64,000 nucleotides of DNA from Clostridia bacterium. Its GTDB lineage: Bacteria > Bacillota > Clostridia > Peptostreptococcales > Anaerovoracaceae. Made by a program: the position numbers and the translations under genes. The notes beneath the pieces were generated by a model. It worked only from the letters and a program-made list of their open reading frames with translations, was not told the origin of the DNA and searched no databases. How positions within the stretch are numbered: position 1 is the stretch's first letter; every line of letters begins with the position of its first letter. Where the stretch lies: positions 62,001 to 126,000 of the forward strand of contig JAUNMH010000002.1 in assembly GCA_030537495.1 (NCBI GenBank). Direction: 5' to 3'. Positions 17,199 to 25,426 of the stretch are shown here, piece by piece.

Positions 17199-18116
17199 TC
17201 ATTTATATTCGTCCTTTAGAATGTCTTCTATAATGTCTTTATTAATTGTAAATGCCGGTGTTCCCATAGAACCAGGACCCACCTCATATTTATCAAATGC
17301 TATAACAAGATCCCCATTATCGTTCCAATAGAAATTCTGTTCGTCATCAAGCTGGATGAAGTCTTTTCCCACTTCAGCGTTATCAATCCAATATTCCTTC
17401 GTAGAATCCTTTGCCATTTCTGCCTTCATCTGGCGGCGTATCTCATCCTTTAGAACCTCAGCAAAATCCTTTGTCTTAAAGAGATCCTTCAGAGTTACAA
17501 TCTGGCCACTTAACTTATCAATATGGTAATACTTGTAATAAGTATTAGTGCTTGCTGCTGATTCTTGAACATTCATTCTTAAGGTGAACCATTTATCGTT
17601 ATTAGTTACAACGTCGTAGTCAACAAATATTCCGCTGTGTCCCTTCTTGCCGTTTTCTTCCATATCCTTATTAAATTTATCGGCTAGAATCTTTGTCAGT
17701 TCATCAACATCCTTATTAATGTATGCAGTCGCCGGACCCTTATTATTTTCAATTTTTGGTACTGCTATATTCATGTCATGATTACCATCGGAATAGAAAT
17801 AGTTGCGAATGGTAACCACCTTAACTATTTTGCCTATAACCGGGATCTTCTCCAGTGTCTGAGCATAAGCAGTGCTGCAATTTGGAAGCACTGCAAGACT
17901 TATAAATAAGAAACATGCTGCAATTGATGCAAATTTTTGTAATGACTTAGATTTAAATTTAAGAACAGTCCCCTTCTCTGTTCCCATATCATCTAATTTA
18001 TTTTCAAATTTAGGTAATGCCGAAAGCGTGGCTTCAATCTTATCCTTTACACAATCTGGAATCTGACATTGGGCTTCTAGTATAGCATCTTTAATGTATC
18101 TATCAAATTCATTCAT
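17199..18116 (-). CDS. rsiV: RsiV-like anti-sigma factor (DUF4163/DUF3298)
   Basis: 305-residue single-pass membrane protein. A cytoplasmic N-terminus (1-60) would hold the sigma factor. One membrane segment (61-80) follows, with a signal-peptidase-like A-Y-A site at 83-85. The extracellular part has the RsiV layout: an N-terminal DUF4163-like half and a DUF3298 half (DKLSGQIVTLKDLF ... NFYWNDNGDLVIAFDKYEVGPGSMGTPAF). In Bacillus this domain binds lysozyme, exposing the AxA site to signal peptidase and releasing SigV. The gene overlaps the ECF sigma gene by 8 bases, as expected for a sigma/anti-sigma pair. Lysozyme binding here is inferred, not shown. Confidence 0.85.
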   Translation of the reverse strand: MNEFDRYIKDAILEAQCQIPDCVKDKIEATLSALPKFENKLDDMGTEKGTVLKFKSKSLQKFASIAACFLFISLAVLPNCSTAYAQTLEKIPVIGKIVKVVTIRNYFYSDGNHDMNIAVPKIENNKGPATAYINKDVDELTKILADKFNKDMEENGKKGHSGIFVDYDVVTNNDKWFTLRMNVQESAASTNTYYKYYHIDKLSGQIVTLKDLFKTKDFAEVLKDEIRRQMKAEMAKDSTKEYWIDNAEVGKDFIQLDDEQNFYWNDNGDLVIAFDKYEVGPGSMGTPAFTINKDIIEDILKDEYK

Positions 18117-18597
18117 TGTTGAAATCCTCCCTCAAAATCTCTCGCAATTGCTTCCTTGCTCGAGATAATTGTTGTTTAACGGAAATCGTCGTAGTATTGG
18201 TAATTTTCGAAATTTCATTTATAGGTAAATCTTCATAGTAAAAGAGCGTGATTACAGTCCTATATGGTTGTTTAAGACTTTCCACAGCCTCGTTAAGGGC
18301 AAGCTTAGTCTCAATACTGTGTTCCGTTTTCGTAGATGTAACCTCTACTTCCTCCATAGGTATGACCTTGGATTCTTTCCGTATAAATTCAACAGCAGTA
18401 TTGTATACTATCTTAAGTAACCAGGTTTTGAAAGCATCCTCACTCTTTAATGTGCCGATATTTTTGTATGCTCGTAAAATTGTCTCCCCTATGACATCGG
18501 CTGCATCATTATCATTTTTAACTAAGGAATAAGCGAGAGAATACATTGCTTTTTCGTTAGCCCGTATTAATTCGCAAAATTTATCCTTGTCGATCAA
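18109..18597 (-). CDS. sigV: ECF-type RNA polymerase sigma factor (SigV-like)
   Basis: 162-residue extracytoplasmic-function sigma factor. Region 2 is at residues 8-72 (YSLAYSLVKNDNDAADVIGETILRAY, with W59 in FKTWLLKI). Region 4 is at 100-155 (LKQPYRTVITLFYYEDLPINEISKITN then a recognition helix SVKQQLSRARKQLRE). There is no region 1.1 or 3. It is encoded between an SGNH hydrolase gene (2-base gap) and rsiV (overlap), so it is probably held at the membrane by RsiV and autoregulates the operon. The pairing with an RsiV-type partner is the reason for the SigV label. Confidence 0.88.
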   Translation of the reverse strand: MIDKDKFCELIRANEKAMYSLAYSLVKNDNDAADVIGETILRAYKNIGTLKSEDAFKTWLLKIVYNTAVEFIRKESKVIPMEEVEVTSTKTEHSIETKLALNEAVESLKQPYRTVITLFYYEDLPINEISKITNTTTISVKQQLSRARKQLREILREDFNNE

Positions 18598-18599
18598 TT

Positions 18600-19328
18600 C
18601 TAATTCTCCTTTAACAATCTAGTGGTTTCTGTCGAAATCCACTGTCCCCATTTAATATAGTGTTTTGCATACAGATGCACACCATCAGAGGTTAAGTCAG
18701 AAGAAAGATTACCCTCATCATCATCAAACTCAGGATTAGCATCCATATAAAAAATGTCCTTATCATTAGCAAATTCAGACATCTTAGAATTAAGCTTGTC
18801 TATGGCCTCGTTGTTAATTAAATTGTCCGTATCACTCTTGTCTTTGGTCACATGTAAGTTGGCTTCTACAAAGATTTTCGCATCTGGCTGCTTTTCCCTA
18901 ATAGAGTCAATTATAGCTGCGTAATTGCTTATAACTGTATCTGTGTCACAGCCAACTTCATTAATTCCAAGCATAAGATATATTTTACTATATTTCTTGT
19001 TTGATAACAACTCTTCTAGAGTAACTTTACCTACTTTTGGAACTGAAACACATTCATCATTGATATTCATAGTGCTCATGCCCACACTGCAGAAGAAATC
19101 AGGATCTTCCATTTCAGAATACTCCATCAAACCTACAGTTCTAGAGTCTCCTATGAAAAGAGCTCCTTTCATAGATGTCGGAGTAATTTTCTTGACTACT
19201 TTCTTGCTTTCAGCCGGTTCTGCCTGCTTCTTATTATCTTTAGCAAAACTTCTTACGCAGGCAACGCCTGCAATCAGCGCAATAACCAAGCCGAAAGTTA
19301 CAATTTTGGTTAGCTTTGTCTTTTTCAT
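18600..19328 (-). CDS. Membrane-anchored SGNH/GDSL hydrolase
   Basis: 242 residues with an N-terminal membrane anchor or signal (about 8-27), a Lys/Glu-rich linker (30-48) and an SGNH fold outside the cell. Catalytic blocks are present: block I FIGDSRTVGL with nucleophile S62, block III GINEVG with N123, and block V DGVHL with D215 and H218. It heads the sigV-rsiV operon. In Bacillus the sigV operon contains oatA, whose C-terminal SGNH domain O-acetylates peptidoglycan, so a cell-wall acetyl-transfer or esterase role is a reasonable inference. No transmembrane acyltransferase-3 domain is present here, so a donor would have to come from elsewhere. Confidence 0.75.
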   Translation of the reverse strand: MKKTKLTKIVTFGLVIALIAGVACVRSFAKDNKKQAEPAESKKVVKKITPTSMKGALFIGDSRTVGLMEYSEMEDPDFFCSVGMSTMNINDECVSVPKVGKVTLEELLSNKKYSKIYLMLGINEVGCDTDTVISNYAAIIDSIREKQPDAKIFVEANLHVTKDKSDTDNLINNEAIDKLNSKMSEFANDKDIFYMDANPEFDDDEGNLSSDLTSDGVHLYAKHYIKWGQWISTETTRLLKEN

Positions 19329-19363
19329 TTATTTCTATCCCCTTTTTGTTTTGATATATATAA

Positions 19364-19390
19364 GACGAGTTGACTAGAGAAAAGGTGACA
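19364..19390 (-). promoter_or_regulatory. ECF-type promoter of the SGNH-sigV-rsiV operon
   Basis: On the minus strand TGTCAC, a 17-base spacer, then CGTC, about 35 bases before the ATG. Bacillus ECF promoters of the SigV/SigW/SigM type read TGAAAC-N16/17-CGTC, so four of six -35 bases and all four -10 bases match. This supports autoregulation by the encoded sigma factor. Confidence 0.5.
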
Positions 19391-19437
19391 AAAAAAATAA
19401 AAAAGCCCCTACTCTACCCAATGTGAGTAAAGTAAGG
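19391..19437 (-). terminator. Rho-independent terminator of the NSS transporter gene
   Basis: Minus strand CCTTACTTTAC pairs with GTAGAGTAGGG using two G-U pairs, then GC and a long T-rich run (A run on the plus strand, 19391-19404). It directly abuts the -35 of the downstream ECF promoter. Confidence 0.85.
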
Positions 19438-19457
19438 ACCGTTTACGATCAAACTAA

Positions 19458-20789
19458 TCAGCCTATTCCGCCTAGCATTGCGCCTGCAATCAGCGCAACA
19501 AGTGCCAGAGGAACTAATACAAATTTTCCTAAAGGAATGAACCAAGCTCCAATCGGCTTATCCTTTCCCTTATTAACTGCATCGAGTGCAAATTTATCTC
19601 CTGCAACCCAGAAGAACATAAATGCAGCAAGCATTGCACCCAGTGGGCATACGTAAATAGATACGGCGTCCATCCATCCAGATACGATTCCCTGAATAAC
19701 TAGTGCAACACCTCCACCTAATACGGCAATAATTCCTGTTGCAATTACTCTATTTAACCCGAATCTTTCCTGCAGTGTCGCAACTGGTGATTCATATAAA
19801 TTTACCAAAGAGCTCATTCCGGCAAAGAGAACACATACGTAAAATACCATTCCTACGACCTTGCCACCTGGCATTCCGTTAAATACATTGGCCAAATATA
19901 TGAACATAAGTCCCGGACCACCAGAATACAATTCAGAGCCACCTACAGCCATACTTGGAATAATTACCATAGCTGCAAGCATTGCAGCGATAGTATCAAA
20001 TAAGGCTACATCTCTTGCCGCACTCGGAATGTTTTCTTCGTTTCCAAGGTAAGATCCGTAAATTACGGTTCCATTTCCTGCAATAGAAAGTGAGAAGAAT
20101 GCCTGACCAAAGGCATAAATCCAAAGTTTAGGATCTAGCAATCCTGCTGGCTTAATAGTAAAGATGTACGCTAGTCCGTCAGTTGCTCCTGGAAGTGTGA
20201 ATATATATACTCCAAGCCCAATGAACAAAACAAATAGAAGCGGCATCATAATCTTATTTGCTTTTTCAATTCCTCCGGCAATCCCCAGAGACATTATTAC
20301 AGCTGTCATTAATATAGCAACTATTATCCATGAATTATTTCCGTAAGCAGTTGCTGTGCTGTCAAAGGTTCCACCTATTAATCCCATGTCCTGTCCCATA
20401 TCATAAAGCTTTCCAGACAGAGCCAGATATGAATATTTAAAGATCCATCCGACAACTACAGTGTATCCGATAGCAAGTGCCAGGGAGCCGAAAACAGGTA
20501 GAATTCCTATAACTTCACCTATTGATTTCTTTCCTGTGCGCATTTCAGTACACATACCAAAAGCTTTAATCGGTCCACCCTTAGCTGCGCGCCCTAGTGC
20601 CATTTCTTCAATAAGTCCTGTAGAACCTATTAGAATTACGAATAGAATATATAGGATAATGAATGTCATTCCACCCCAGTCAGAAACCATATACGGAAAT
20701 CTCCATATATTTCCCATTCCAACTGCTGATCCTATACATGCCAGAATAAATCCTCTACGCCCACTAAAACTATCTCTTTTTTTCTTCAT
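19458..20789 (-). CDS. Sodium-dependent amino-acid transporter (NSS/SNF family)
   Basis: 443-residue LeuT-fold symporter with about 11 hydrophobic segments. The start RRGFILACIGSAVGMGNIWRFPYM is the hallmark of TM1, whose unwound centre binds Na+ and substrate. GSTGLIEEMALGR (TM2) and YGSYLGNEENIPSAA (TM6-7 loop) are also family-like. It probably imports an aromatic, branched-chain or small amino acid coupled to Na+; the substrate cannot be read from sequence. It is a single gene with its own extended -10 promoter and terminator. Confidence 0.92.
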   Translation of the reverse strand: MKKKRDSFSGRRGFILACIGSAVGMGNIWRFPYMVSDWGGMTFIILYILFVILIGSTGLIEEMALGRAAKGGPIKAFGMCTEMRTGKKSIGEVIGILPVFGSLALAIGYTVVVGWIFKYSYLALSGKLYDMGQDMGLIGGTFDSTATAYGNNSWIIVAILMTAVIMSLGIAGGIEKANKIMMPLLFVLFIGLGVYIFTLPGATDGLAYIFTIKPAGLLDPKLWIYAFGQAFFSLSIAGNGTVIYGSYLGNEENIPSAARDVALFDTIAAMLAAMVIIPSMAVGGSELYSGGPGLMFIYLANVFNGMPGGKVVGMVFYVCVLFAGMSSLVNLYESPVATLQERFGLNRVIATGIIAVLGGGVALVIQGIVSGWMDAVSIYVCPLGAMLAAFMFFWVAGDKFALDAVNKGKDKPIGAWFIPLGKFVLVPLALVALIAGAMLGGIG

Positions 20790-20828
20790 ATATAAACAAA
20801 TACCTTTCTAAATGACTAGTCTTTGTCC

Positions 20829-20858
20829 ATTTTACCATAGTTACAGTGCGTAGAGCAA
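20829..20858 (-). promoter_or_regulatory. Candidate promoter for the NSS transporter
   Basis: Minus strand TTGCTC, 18-base spacer, TGG-TAAAAT. The TGn extension supports it. A TGCGTAG/CTACGCA inverted repeat (20847-20853, 20880-20886) flanks the -35. Confidence 0.4.
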
Positions 20859-20907
20859 TTAGAAATTCACCTTTTTTGCCTACGCATTATATCCCATTAT
20901 ATCGACT

Positions 20908-22401
20908 CTACACATTATATTTATCGCGAAGATTGATTACAGCCAAGCGATTCGCCAGGAAACACTCCCCTACAGCCAAGCCGAAAACAATCAGACTTCC
21001 AATAATAGGGTCTAAATATTTGAATGGCATTATCGCTACTAAGGTAAGAATGTTTACAAGAGCTTCAACTATAATGCAAAACATTCCTGCTACCTTACTA
21101 GTGTGATGAGTTATAGGATCTCTCCAAAAGCTGGCAAAGATACTGTTAAAAAATGCCCATCCGCTGAAAGCAAAAGTGATGGCTGTAATTATAAGTAGCC
21201 AGATGGCACAAAGTGCATATAATTCTAAGGAGCCATTGATGCTACCTACGAAATCAGACATTAAGGAGAACAAAAGTGTTCCCTTATTAAAAAATACCCC
21301 TATTATAGTAACTATTAAAAAGAAAACAGGTAAAGTTACCATAAACTTAAATCCACCGATCATGTGTGCCTTAACCCTATCTCTATTACTAATTGGAAAA
21401 CTTCCGAAAAAAGATGCTTTGTCATCAAGCAGGATATATGAATTCCAAGCTTGAGCCATAGACGTTAAGTTACAAATGCCTATGGCTATAAGTACCCAAA
21501 TAGCCTTTATTCCTATCTGCTTAAAGAAAAGCAAACTCATGGCTATCATCCATGTTATTATGCTCCAATCTATACTGAGGCCCTCACCACTTATAAGCTT
21601 TCCATAAGCTTGCACCTTAGTTAGATTCTTATTGCTACCAAAGGCTATACTATCTGTAGGTTTTGATCTATTGTCTCCTTCTCTAGAAGACCATCTATAA
21701 AATAGAATTGCTAACCCCACAATTACGGCAATTCTAAGTAACTGCACCAGTATAGGTGATATTTCATTAGAGAAATTTATAAGTAGTGATGGTAGAAATA
21801 TAAATATCATAACCAAGGCTACAGGCAAATCCACTGTCATTCTTTGGAGCATTGCTATCTCGTTTTCGTATTTCCCGTGCGTCCTAACTAATAAAAACTC
21901 AGTGCATAATGAAGCGCATATCGACAATATCAATAGAGATACTAGTGCTAATGAAAATACAGTGTATACCTGGATATTTGAAACTTCCTTTGATCCATTA
22001 AAATATAACCAGCGTAAAAAATTAGGAAATGATCCTAGGCCATCATGCATAACCATATAGCATCCACTGACTACAATAAAGCCACATATAAGCATATAGA
22101 ATGTTGCCATTGCTCCTAAAATAAGTTTTGCTGCTCTTATGCTTTGTTCCTGAACAGGAAAAGTGTCGATCAGAATACTAGAATTACCGTAAGCATTTTC
22201 AAAGAATATTTTATTTATCGTCTTTTCATGGAAGAAAATAGCAACAATAATTAAAACCAAACCTATAATGGATACTTGGAACATCATATTCAACATCAGC
22301 AGGCATATAGTGCCTATAGCCATGCAAAGAAGCATAACGCTAAATTCATCTTTTGCCAAAGCGAAATTAGTTTTGATCATCTTCCATATTTCTTGTCTCA
22401 T
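20908..22401 (-). CDS. ABC transporter permease (large membrane subunit)
   Basis: 497-residue integral membrane protein with about 12 hydrophobic segments in two similar halves. It has no recognisable enzymatic motif. It overlaps the ATPase gene by 35 bases and forms an operon GntR-ATPase-permease like the Bacillus ytr-type systems. Such permeases often act on cell-wall-active antibiotics or envelope stress rather than on nutrients. I recognise it by context and topology, not by a conserved motif. Confidence 0.7.
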   Translation of the reverse strand: MRQEIWKMIKTNFALAKDEFSVMLLCMAIGTICLLMLNMMFQVSIIGLVLIIVAIFFHEKTINKIFFENAYGNSSILIDTFPVQEQSIRAAKLILGAMATFYMLICGFIVVSGCYMVMHDGLGSFPNFLRWLYFNGSKEVSNIQVYTVFSLALVSLLILSICASLCTEFLLVRTHGKYENEIAMLQRMTVDLPVALVMIFIFLPSLLINFSNEISPILVQLLRIAVIVGLAILFYRWSSREGDNRSKPTDSIAFGSNKNLTKVQAYGKLISGEGLSIDWSIITWMIAMSLLFFKQIGIKAIWVLIAIGICNLTSMAQAWNSYILLDDKASFFGSFPISNRDRVKAHMIGGFKFMVTLPVFFLIVTIIGVFFNKGTLLFSLMSDFVGSINGSLELYALCAIWLLIITAITFAFSGWAFFNSIFASFWRDPITHHTSKVAGMFCIIVEALVNILTLVAIMPFKYLDPIIGSLIVFGLAVGECFLANRLAVINLRDKYNV

Positions 22402-23125
22402 CTTTGAAAATCTCCTTTAAAGCTCCCTCAAGAGAGGAGTTATATTCCGCTCTTATGCTGTCAGCATCTTCATATATAATTACTTCACCCTTTTGTAAAA
22501 CAATAACGGAATCGAATAATCTTTCAATATCTCGGACTAGATGAGTTACAATAATCATAGTTCCCTTAGGATTAAAGTTCTCAATAATTAGGTCCAGAAC
22601 ATGGTCTCTTGCCTCTACGTCTACTCCCCCAATTGGTTCATCGAGAAGATACAGCTTCGCATTTCTCGACATAGTGAGACAAATCTGAAGCTTATCAATC
22701 ATTCCCTTAGACATTTCTTTCGGCATCTGTTCTGGTTGTAAGTCGAAGGCATCTAGAAGTCTCTGGCATTTCTCTTCATCAAAGTCATCGAAGAAAGTCT
22801 TATACACATTAATAAGGTCCCTGATTTTCATGTCCATAGGCAGGCCACTTTTGTCTGGCAAATATGCAACTATAGCCTTTGTATCTGCCCCCGGTTTCAT
22901 GCCATTGATTTCGACGCTACCACCATATTCAGCATAAAAACCAGCAAGGATTTTTATAAGTGTGGTCTTACCTCCCCCATTTGGCCCCAATAATCCTATA
23001 ATCCGCCCCTCTGGAATATCTAGGCTCACGCCGTTTAACGCGCAAACTGAATCAAATATCTTGGTCAAATCTTTAATTTTAACCAAGTTGTTTTCAACTA
23101 GCTTCAATTGTCTGTTCATAATCAT
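22367..23125 (-). CDS. ABC transporter ATP-binding protein (YtrB-like)
   Basis: 252-residue ATPase. Walker A is GLLGPNGGGKTTLIKIL near residue 48; the signature region reads EMSKGMIDKLQICLTMSRNAKLYLLDEP with signature MSKGM in place of LSGGQ, as is common in YtrB/YxlF-type ATPases; then the Walker B Asp-Glu and the switch histidine in IIVTHLVRD. The start at 23125 lies inside the end of the GntR gene with AAAGG upstream; an ATG two codons later is equally possible. It energises the adjacent permease. Confidence 0.9.
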   Translation of the reverse strand: MIMNRQLKLVENNLVKIKDLTKIFDSVCALNGVSLDIPEGRIIGLLGPNGGGKTTLIKILAGFYAEYGGSVEINGMKPGADTKAIVAYLPDKSGLPMDMKIRDLINVYKTFFDDFDEEKCQRLLDAFDLQPEQMPKEMSKGMIDKLQICLTMSRNAKLYLLDEPIGGVDVEARDHVLDLIIENFNPKGTMIIVTHLVRDIERLFDSVIVLQKGEVIIYEDADSIRAEYNSSLEGALKEIFKDETRNMEDDQN

Positions 23126-23480
23126 CTAGTCCTTTCAGAAAAAAATCCGTCATCTCATTTTTACTATACCCCAAAACACTCATTTCCTTTTGGAAACGCT
23201 TTGCAGCCTCATTTGCCATTTGCATTCTAAGCTTTCTTATGAGCTCTACATCTTCAGTCACAAACCTACCACTGGTTCGTTCCGATATAAGCAGCCCCTC
23301 GCGTTCCAGCTCATTGAGTGCTCTTTGCATGGTGTTAGGGTTCACCTCAAACTCACCAGCTAGTTCTCTCACCGATGCCACACGCATCCCCGGTTTCAGC
23401 TCACCTGAGGCAATGGACTTTCTCACATTATCCATAATCTGCATGTAAATTGGCATATTGTCCTGTAAACTTTTGTCCAT
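23094..23480 (-). CDS. GntR-family transcriptional regulator (YtrA subfamily)
   Basis: 128-residue regulator: winged helix of the GntR type (about 5-72: PIYMQIMDNVRKSIASGEL, then MRVASVRELAGEFEVNPNTM) followed by a short two-helix dimerisation tail instead of a ligand domain, which defines the YtrA subfamily. The start at ATG 23480 behind GGAGGGGGTG is chosen over 23516. It is the first gene of an ABC operon, and a perfect palindrome overlaps its promoter, so it very likely represses its own operon. Confidence 0.9.
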   Translation of the reverse strand: MDKSLQDNMPIYMQIMDNVRKSIASGELKPGMRVASVRELAGEFEVNPNTMQRALNELEREGLLISERTSGRFVTEDVELIRKLRMQMANEAAKRFQKEMSVLGYSKNEMTDFFLKGLDDYEQTIEAS

Positions 23481-23538
23481 ATTTTTCACCCCCTCCTTTA
23501 TCAAAACCAACAACATCCTTTAAATTCTTAGTTGTAAT

Positions 23539-23574
23539 TGTACTATTGTATTATCTATTTAATACAATAGTACA
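23539..23574. promoter_or_regulatory. Perfect palindromic operator, probable GntR/YtrA-type site
   Basis: TGTACTATTGTATTA (23539-23553) and its exact reverse complement TAATACAATAGTACA (23560-23574) flank a 6-base centre. It covers the -10 of the GntR promoter and lies upstream of the divergent phzF-like gene. Confidence 0.75.
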
Positions 23575-23592
23575 CCTTTCTCATTTTGTCAA
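23564..23592 (-). promoter_or_regulatory. Promoter of the GntR-ABC operon
   Basis: Minus strand perfect TTGACA (23587-23592), 17-base spacer, TATTGT (23564-23569). The -10 lies inside the palindromic operator, so bound repressor would block RNA polymerase. Confidence 0.75.
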
Positions 23593-23604
23593 TAGCTAAT
23601 TATG

Positions 23605-23633
23605 TTGATTTTATGAAAGAAATATTTTATACT
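23605..23633 (+). promoter_or_regulatory. Promoter of the PhzF-family gene
   Basis: TTGATT, 17-base spacer, TATACT, about 35 bases before the ATG. The operator lies just upstream of the -35, so cross-control by GntR is possible but not required. Confidence 0.6.
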
Positions 23634-23667
23634 TAATTTAACTTAAATTATTTTTAGGAGGAGGATT

Positions 23668-24585
23668 ATGAAATTCTATATTGTAGACGCATTTACAGAA
23701 AAAATGTTTGGCGGAAACCCTGCCGGAGTTGTTATTCTTCCAGAAGGTGAAGACTTCCCATCAGATGAACTATGTGTACAGACAGCTGCAGAGCTAAGAT
23801 ACTCCGAAACTGCTTTTATCAAACAGCTAGGAGAAAAAGAATTCCAGGTAAGATACTTTACACCTGCTGCAGAAGTTGATCTATGCGGACATGCTACTAT
23901 TGCTGCGTTTAAGACCTTATATCTTGCAGGTATAGTTAAGGACAACACAACTGTAATGAACCATACCCTTGCAGGAGATCTTAATATTGAAATTAAAAAC
24001 GGATTTGTCCTTATGGATATGGCTAAACCAGTTAGAATTTTTGAAATCAGCGAAGAAGATAAGTTAAAAGAACTATATACTATTATGGGTCTTGATTATG
24101 AAAAGCAGAAAAAAAAAGGACTTACACTGACTCCTCAGGCTGTATCCACAGGCCTTCTTGACATTATTATGCCAGTTGCAACTCTTGAGGATCTCCAGGC
24201 AATCGAACCAGATATGAAGGCTCTTTCCGATTTATCTGCAAGATATGAAGTTGTTGGAGTTCACGCATTTACAACTGATTGCAATGATGCAACTTGTCAC
24301 ACAAGAAACTTCGCTCCTCTTTACGATATCGATGAAGAGGCAGCTACAGGAACATCAAGTGGAGCAACTACATACTATGGCTACTTAAATGGATTCGTAA
24401 AATCCGGTGATGAATGTAAATTCATTCAGGGTGAAAAAATGAAGAGACCATCAGCTATCCTAAGTACAATTGAAGTTGAATGTTCAGCTGACGGATGTGA
24501 AGAATTTGATCCTGAAAAAGCAGAATGCTTCATTAAAGTTGGTGGCGATGCTGTTATTTTGGCAGACGGAGAACTGCATATCTAA
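23668..24585 (+). CDS. PhzF family isomerase
   Basis: 305-residue protein of the diaminopimelate-epimerase-like PhzF fold with two pseudo-symmetric halves. The start YIVDAFTEKMFGGNPAGVVIL is the family signature. The proposed catalytic Glu is in RYSETAF (residue ~50), and FTPAAEVDLCGHATIAAF and EEAATGTSSGATTYYGY are the second-half landmarks. No phenazine genes are nearby, so it is one of the many PhzF homologues of unknown substrate. It is the only plus-strand gene right of 16 kb. AGGAGGAGG precedes the ATG, and a terminator follows. Confidence 0.88.
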   Translation: MKFYIVDAFTEKMFGGNPAGVVILPEGEDFPSDELCVQTAAELRYSETAFIKQLGEKEFQVRYFTPAAEVDLCGHATIAAFKTLYLAGIVKDNTTVMNHTLAGDLNIEIKNGFVLMDMAKPVRIFEISEEDKLKELYTIMGLDYEKQKKKGLTLTPQAVSTGLLDIIMPVATLEDLQAIEPDMKALSDLSARYEVVGVHAFTTDCNDATCHTRNFAPLYDIDEEAATGTSSGATTYYGYLNGFVKSGDECKFIQGEKMKRPSAILSTIEVECSADGCEEFDPEKAECFIKVGGDAVILADGELHI

Positions 24586-24616
24586 AATTTCATAAAAGAT
24601 TAATTATACAAAAACT

Positions 24617-24652
24617 ATGGGGCTAATGAATCTAACATCAGCCCCTATTTTT
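24617..24652 (+). terminator. Rho-independent terminator after the PhzF gene
   Basis: GGGGCT-A-ATG pairs with CAT-C-AGCCCC with one mismatch, 7-base loop, then TATTTTTATT. A-rich sequence on the left allows it to serve the convergent XRE gene as well. Confidence 0.75.
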
Positions 24653-24695
24653 ATTCATTTAAATTTTGTCATTCCATATTAGTTTACCATAAATG

Positions 24696-25316
24696 TTATT
24701 CGTTGAGCTTTAAGTTGTCTTGTGCAATAACCTTGATTTTGCCACCATGGTCAATGATATAATCATGAAGATGTGCTGCCAGTTCATTGGCATCATCATA
24801 TTGATCCAGACTTATATGGTTAGAAAGATATGCATCTCCCCCTCCTGTCAAAATCTGAAAATTTTTGTTATATGTAACCTGATAGCTATACACTTCTCCA
24901 TTTAAATAACAGTCCCATGCTGTCATTCCAGCTTCCTTATTGCTGTCGCTATTAAAACTAACGAAACCAATAGCTGCAAAGCTGACAAACATAATAACAA
25001 AAGCTAAAATTACAATTATAATAGTTTTCCAAATTCTTCTAGCGCGTCTATTCTTGATTGCTAGCTGTTCATTTATTCTGCTAAGTTGTTCTATTAAGGC
25101 ATCATTTTCTGCATTTTTAATTCCTTCAGCGCCGAGCAATTCAGCAACCGATACTTCGAAAATGTCTGCCATTTCAGAAAGAACCTGGGCATCTGGAACT
25201 GAGTAACCTTTTTCCCATTTTGATATGGTTTGTCTCGCAACGTGTAGCCTGCATGCTAGTTCCTCTTGAGTAAAGCCTTTATTCTTTCTGATGTTTTTTA
25301 AATTTTGACTTAACAT
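24696..25316 (-). CDS. XRE-family regulator with C-terminal membrane anchor
   Basis: 206 residues. An N-terminal helix-turn-helix (1-62: QNLKNIRKNKGFTQEELACRL, then VARQTISKWEKGYSVPD) is followed by a short coiled region, one membrane segment (97-119) and an extracytoplasmic tail of about 85 residues. The last part has no recognised domain. This layout suggests a DNA-binding protein that senses something outside or at the membrane. It precedes no operon partner on its strand. A CGTAAA/TTTACG inverted repeat (25346-25366) lies 30 bases before its start and could be its own operator. Confidence 0.82.
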   Translation of the reverse strand: MLSQNLKNIRKNKGFTQEELACRLHVARQTISKWEKGYSVPDAQVLSEMADIFEVSVAELLGAEGIKNAENDALIEQLSRINEQLAIKNRRARRIWKTIIIVILAFVIMFVSFAAIGFVSFNSDSNKEAGMTAWDCYLNGEVYSYQVTYNKNFQILTGGGDAYLSNHISLDQYDDANELAAHLHDYIIDHGGKIKVIAQDNLKLNE

Positions 25317-25426
25317 TCTATATACCCCCTTGATAAAATGATTGGCGTAAATGTGTTTTCTTTACGGCTAAATCATATATCAAGAACCCTTTCTAAATCA
25401 AGCAACGCAAAGTAACATTGATGTTT

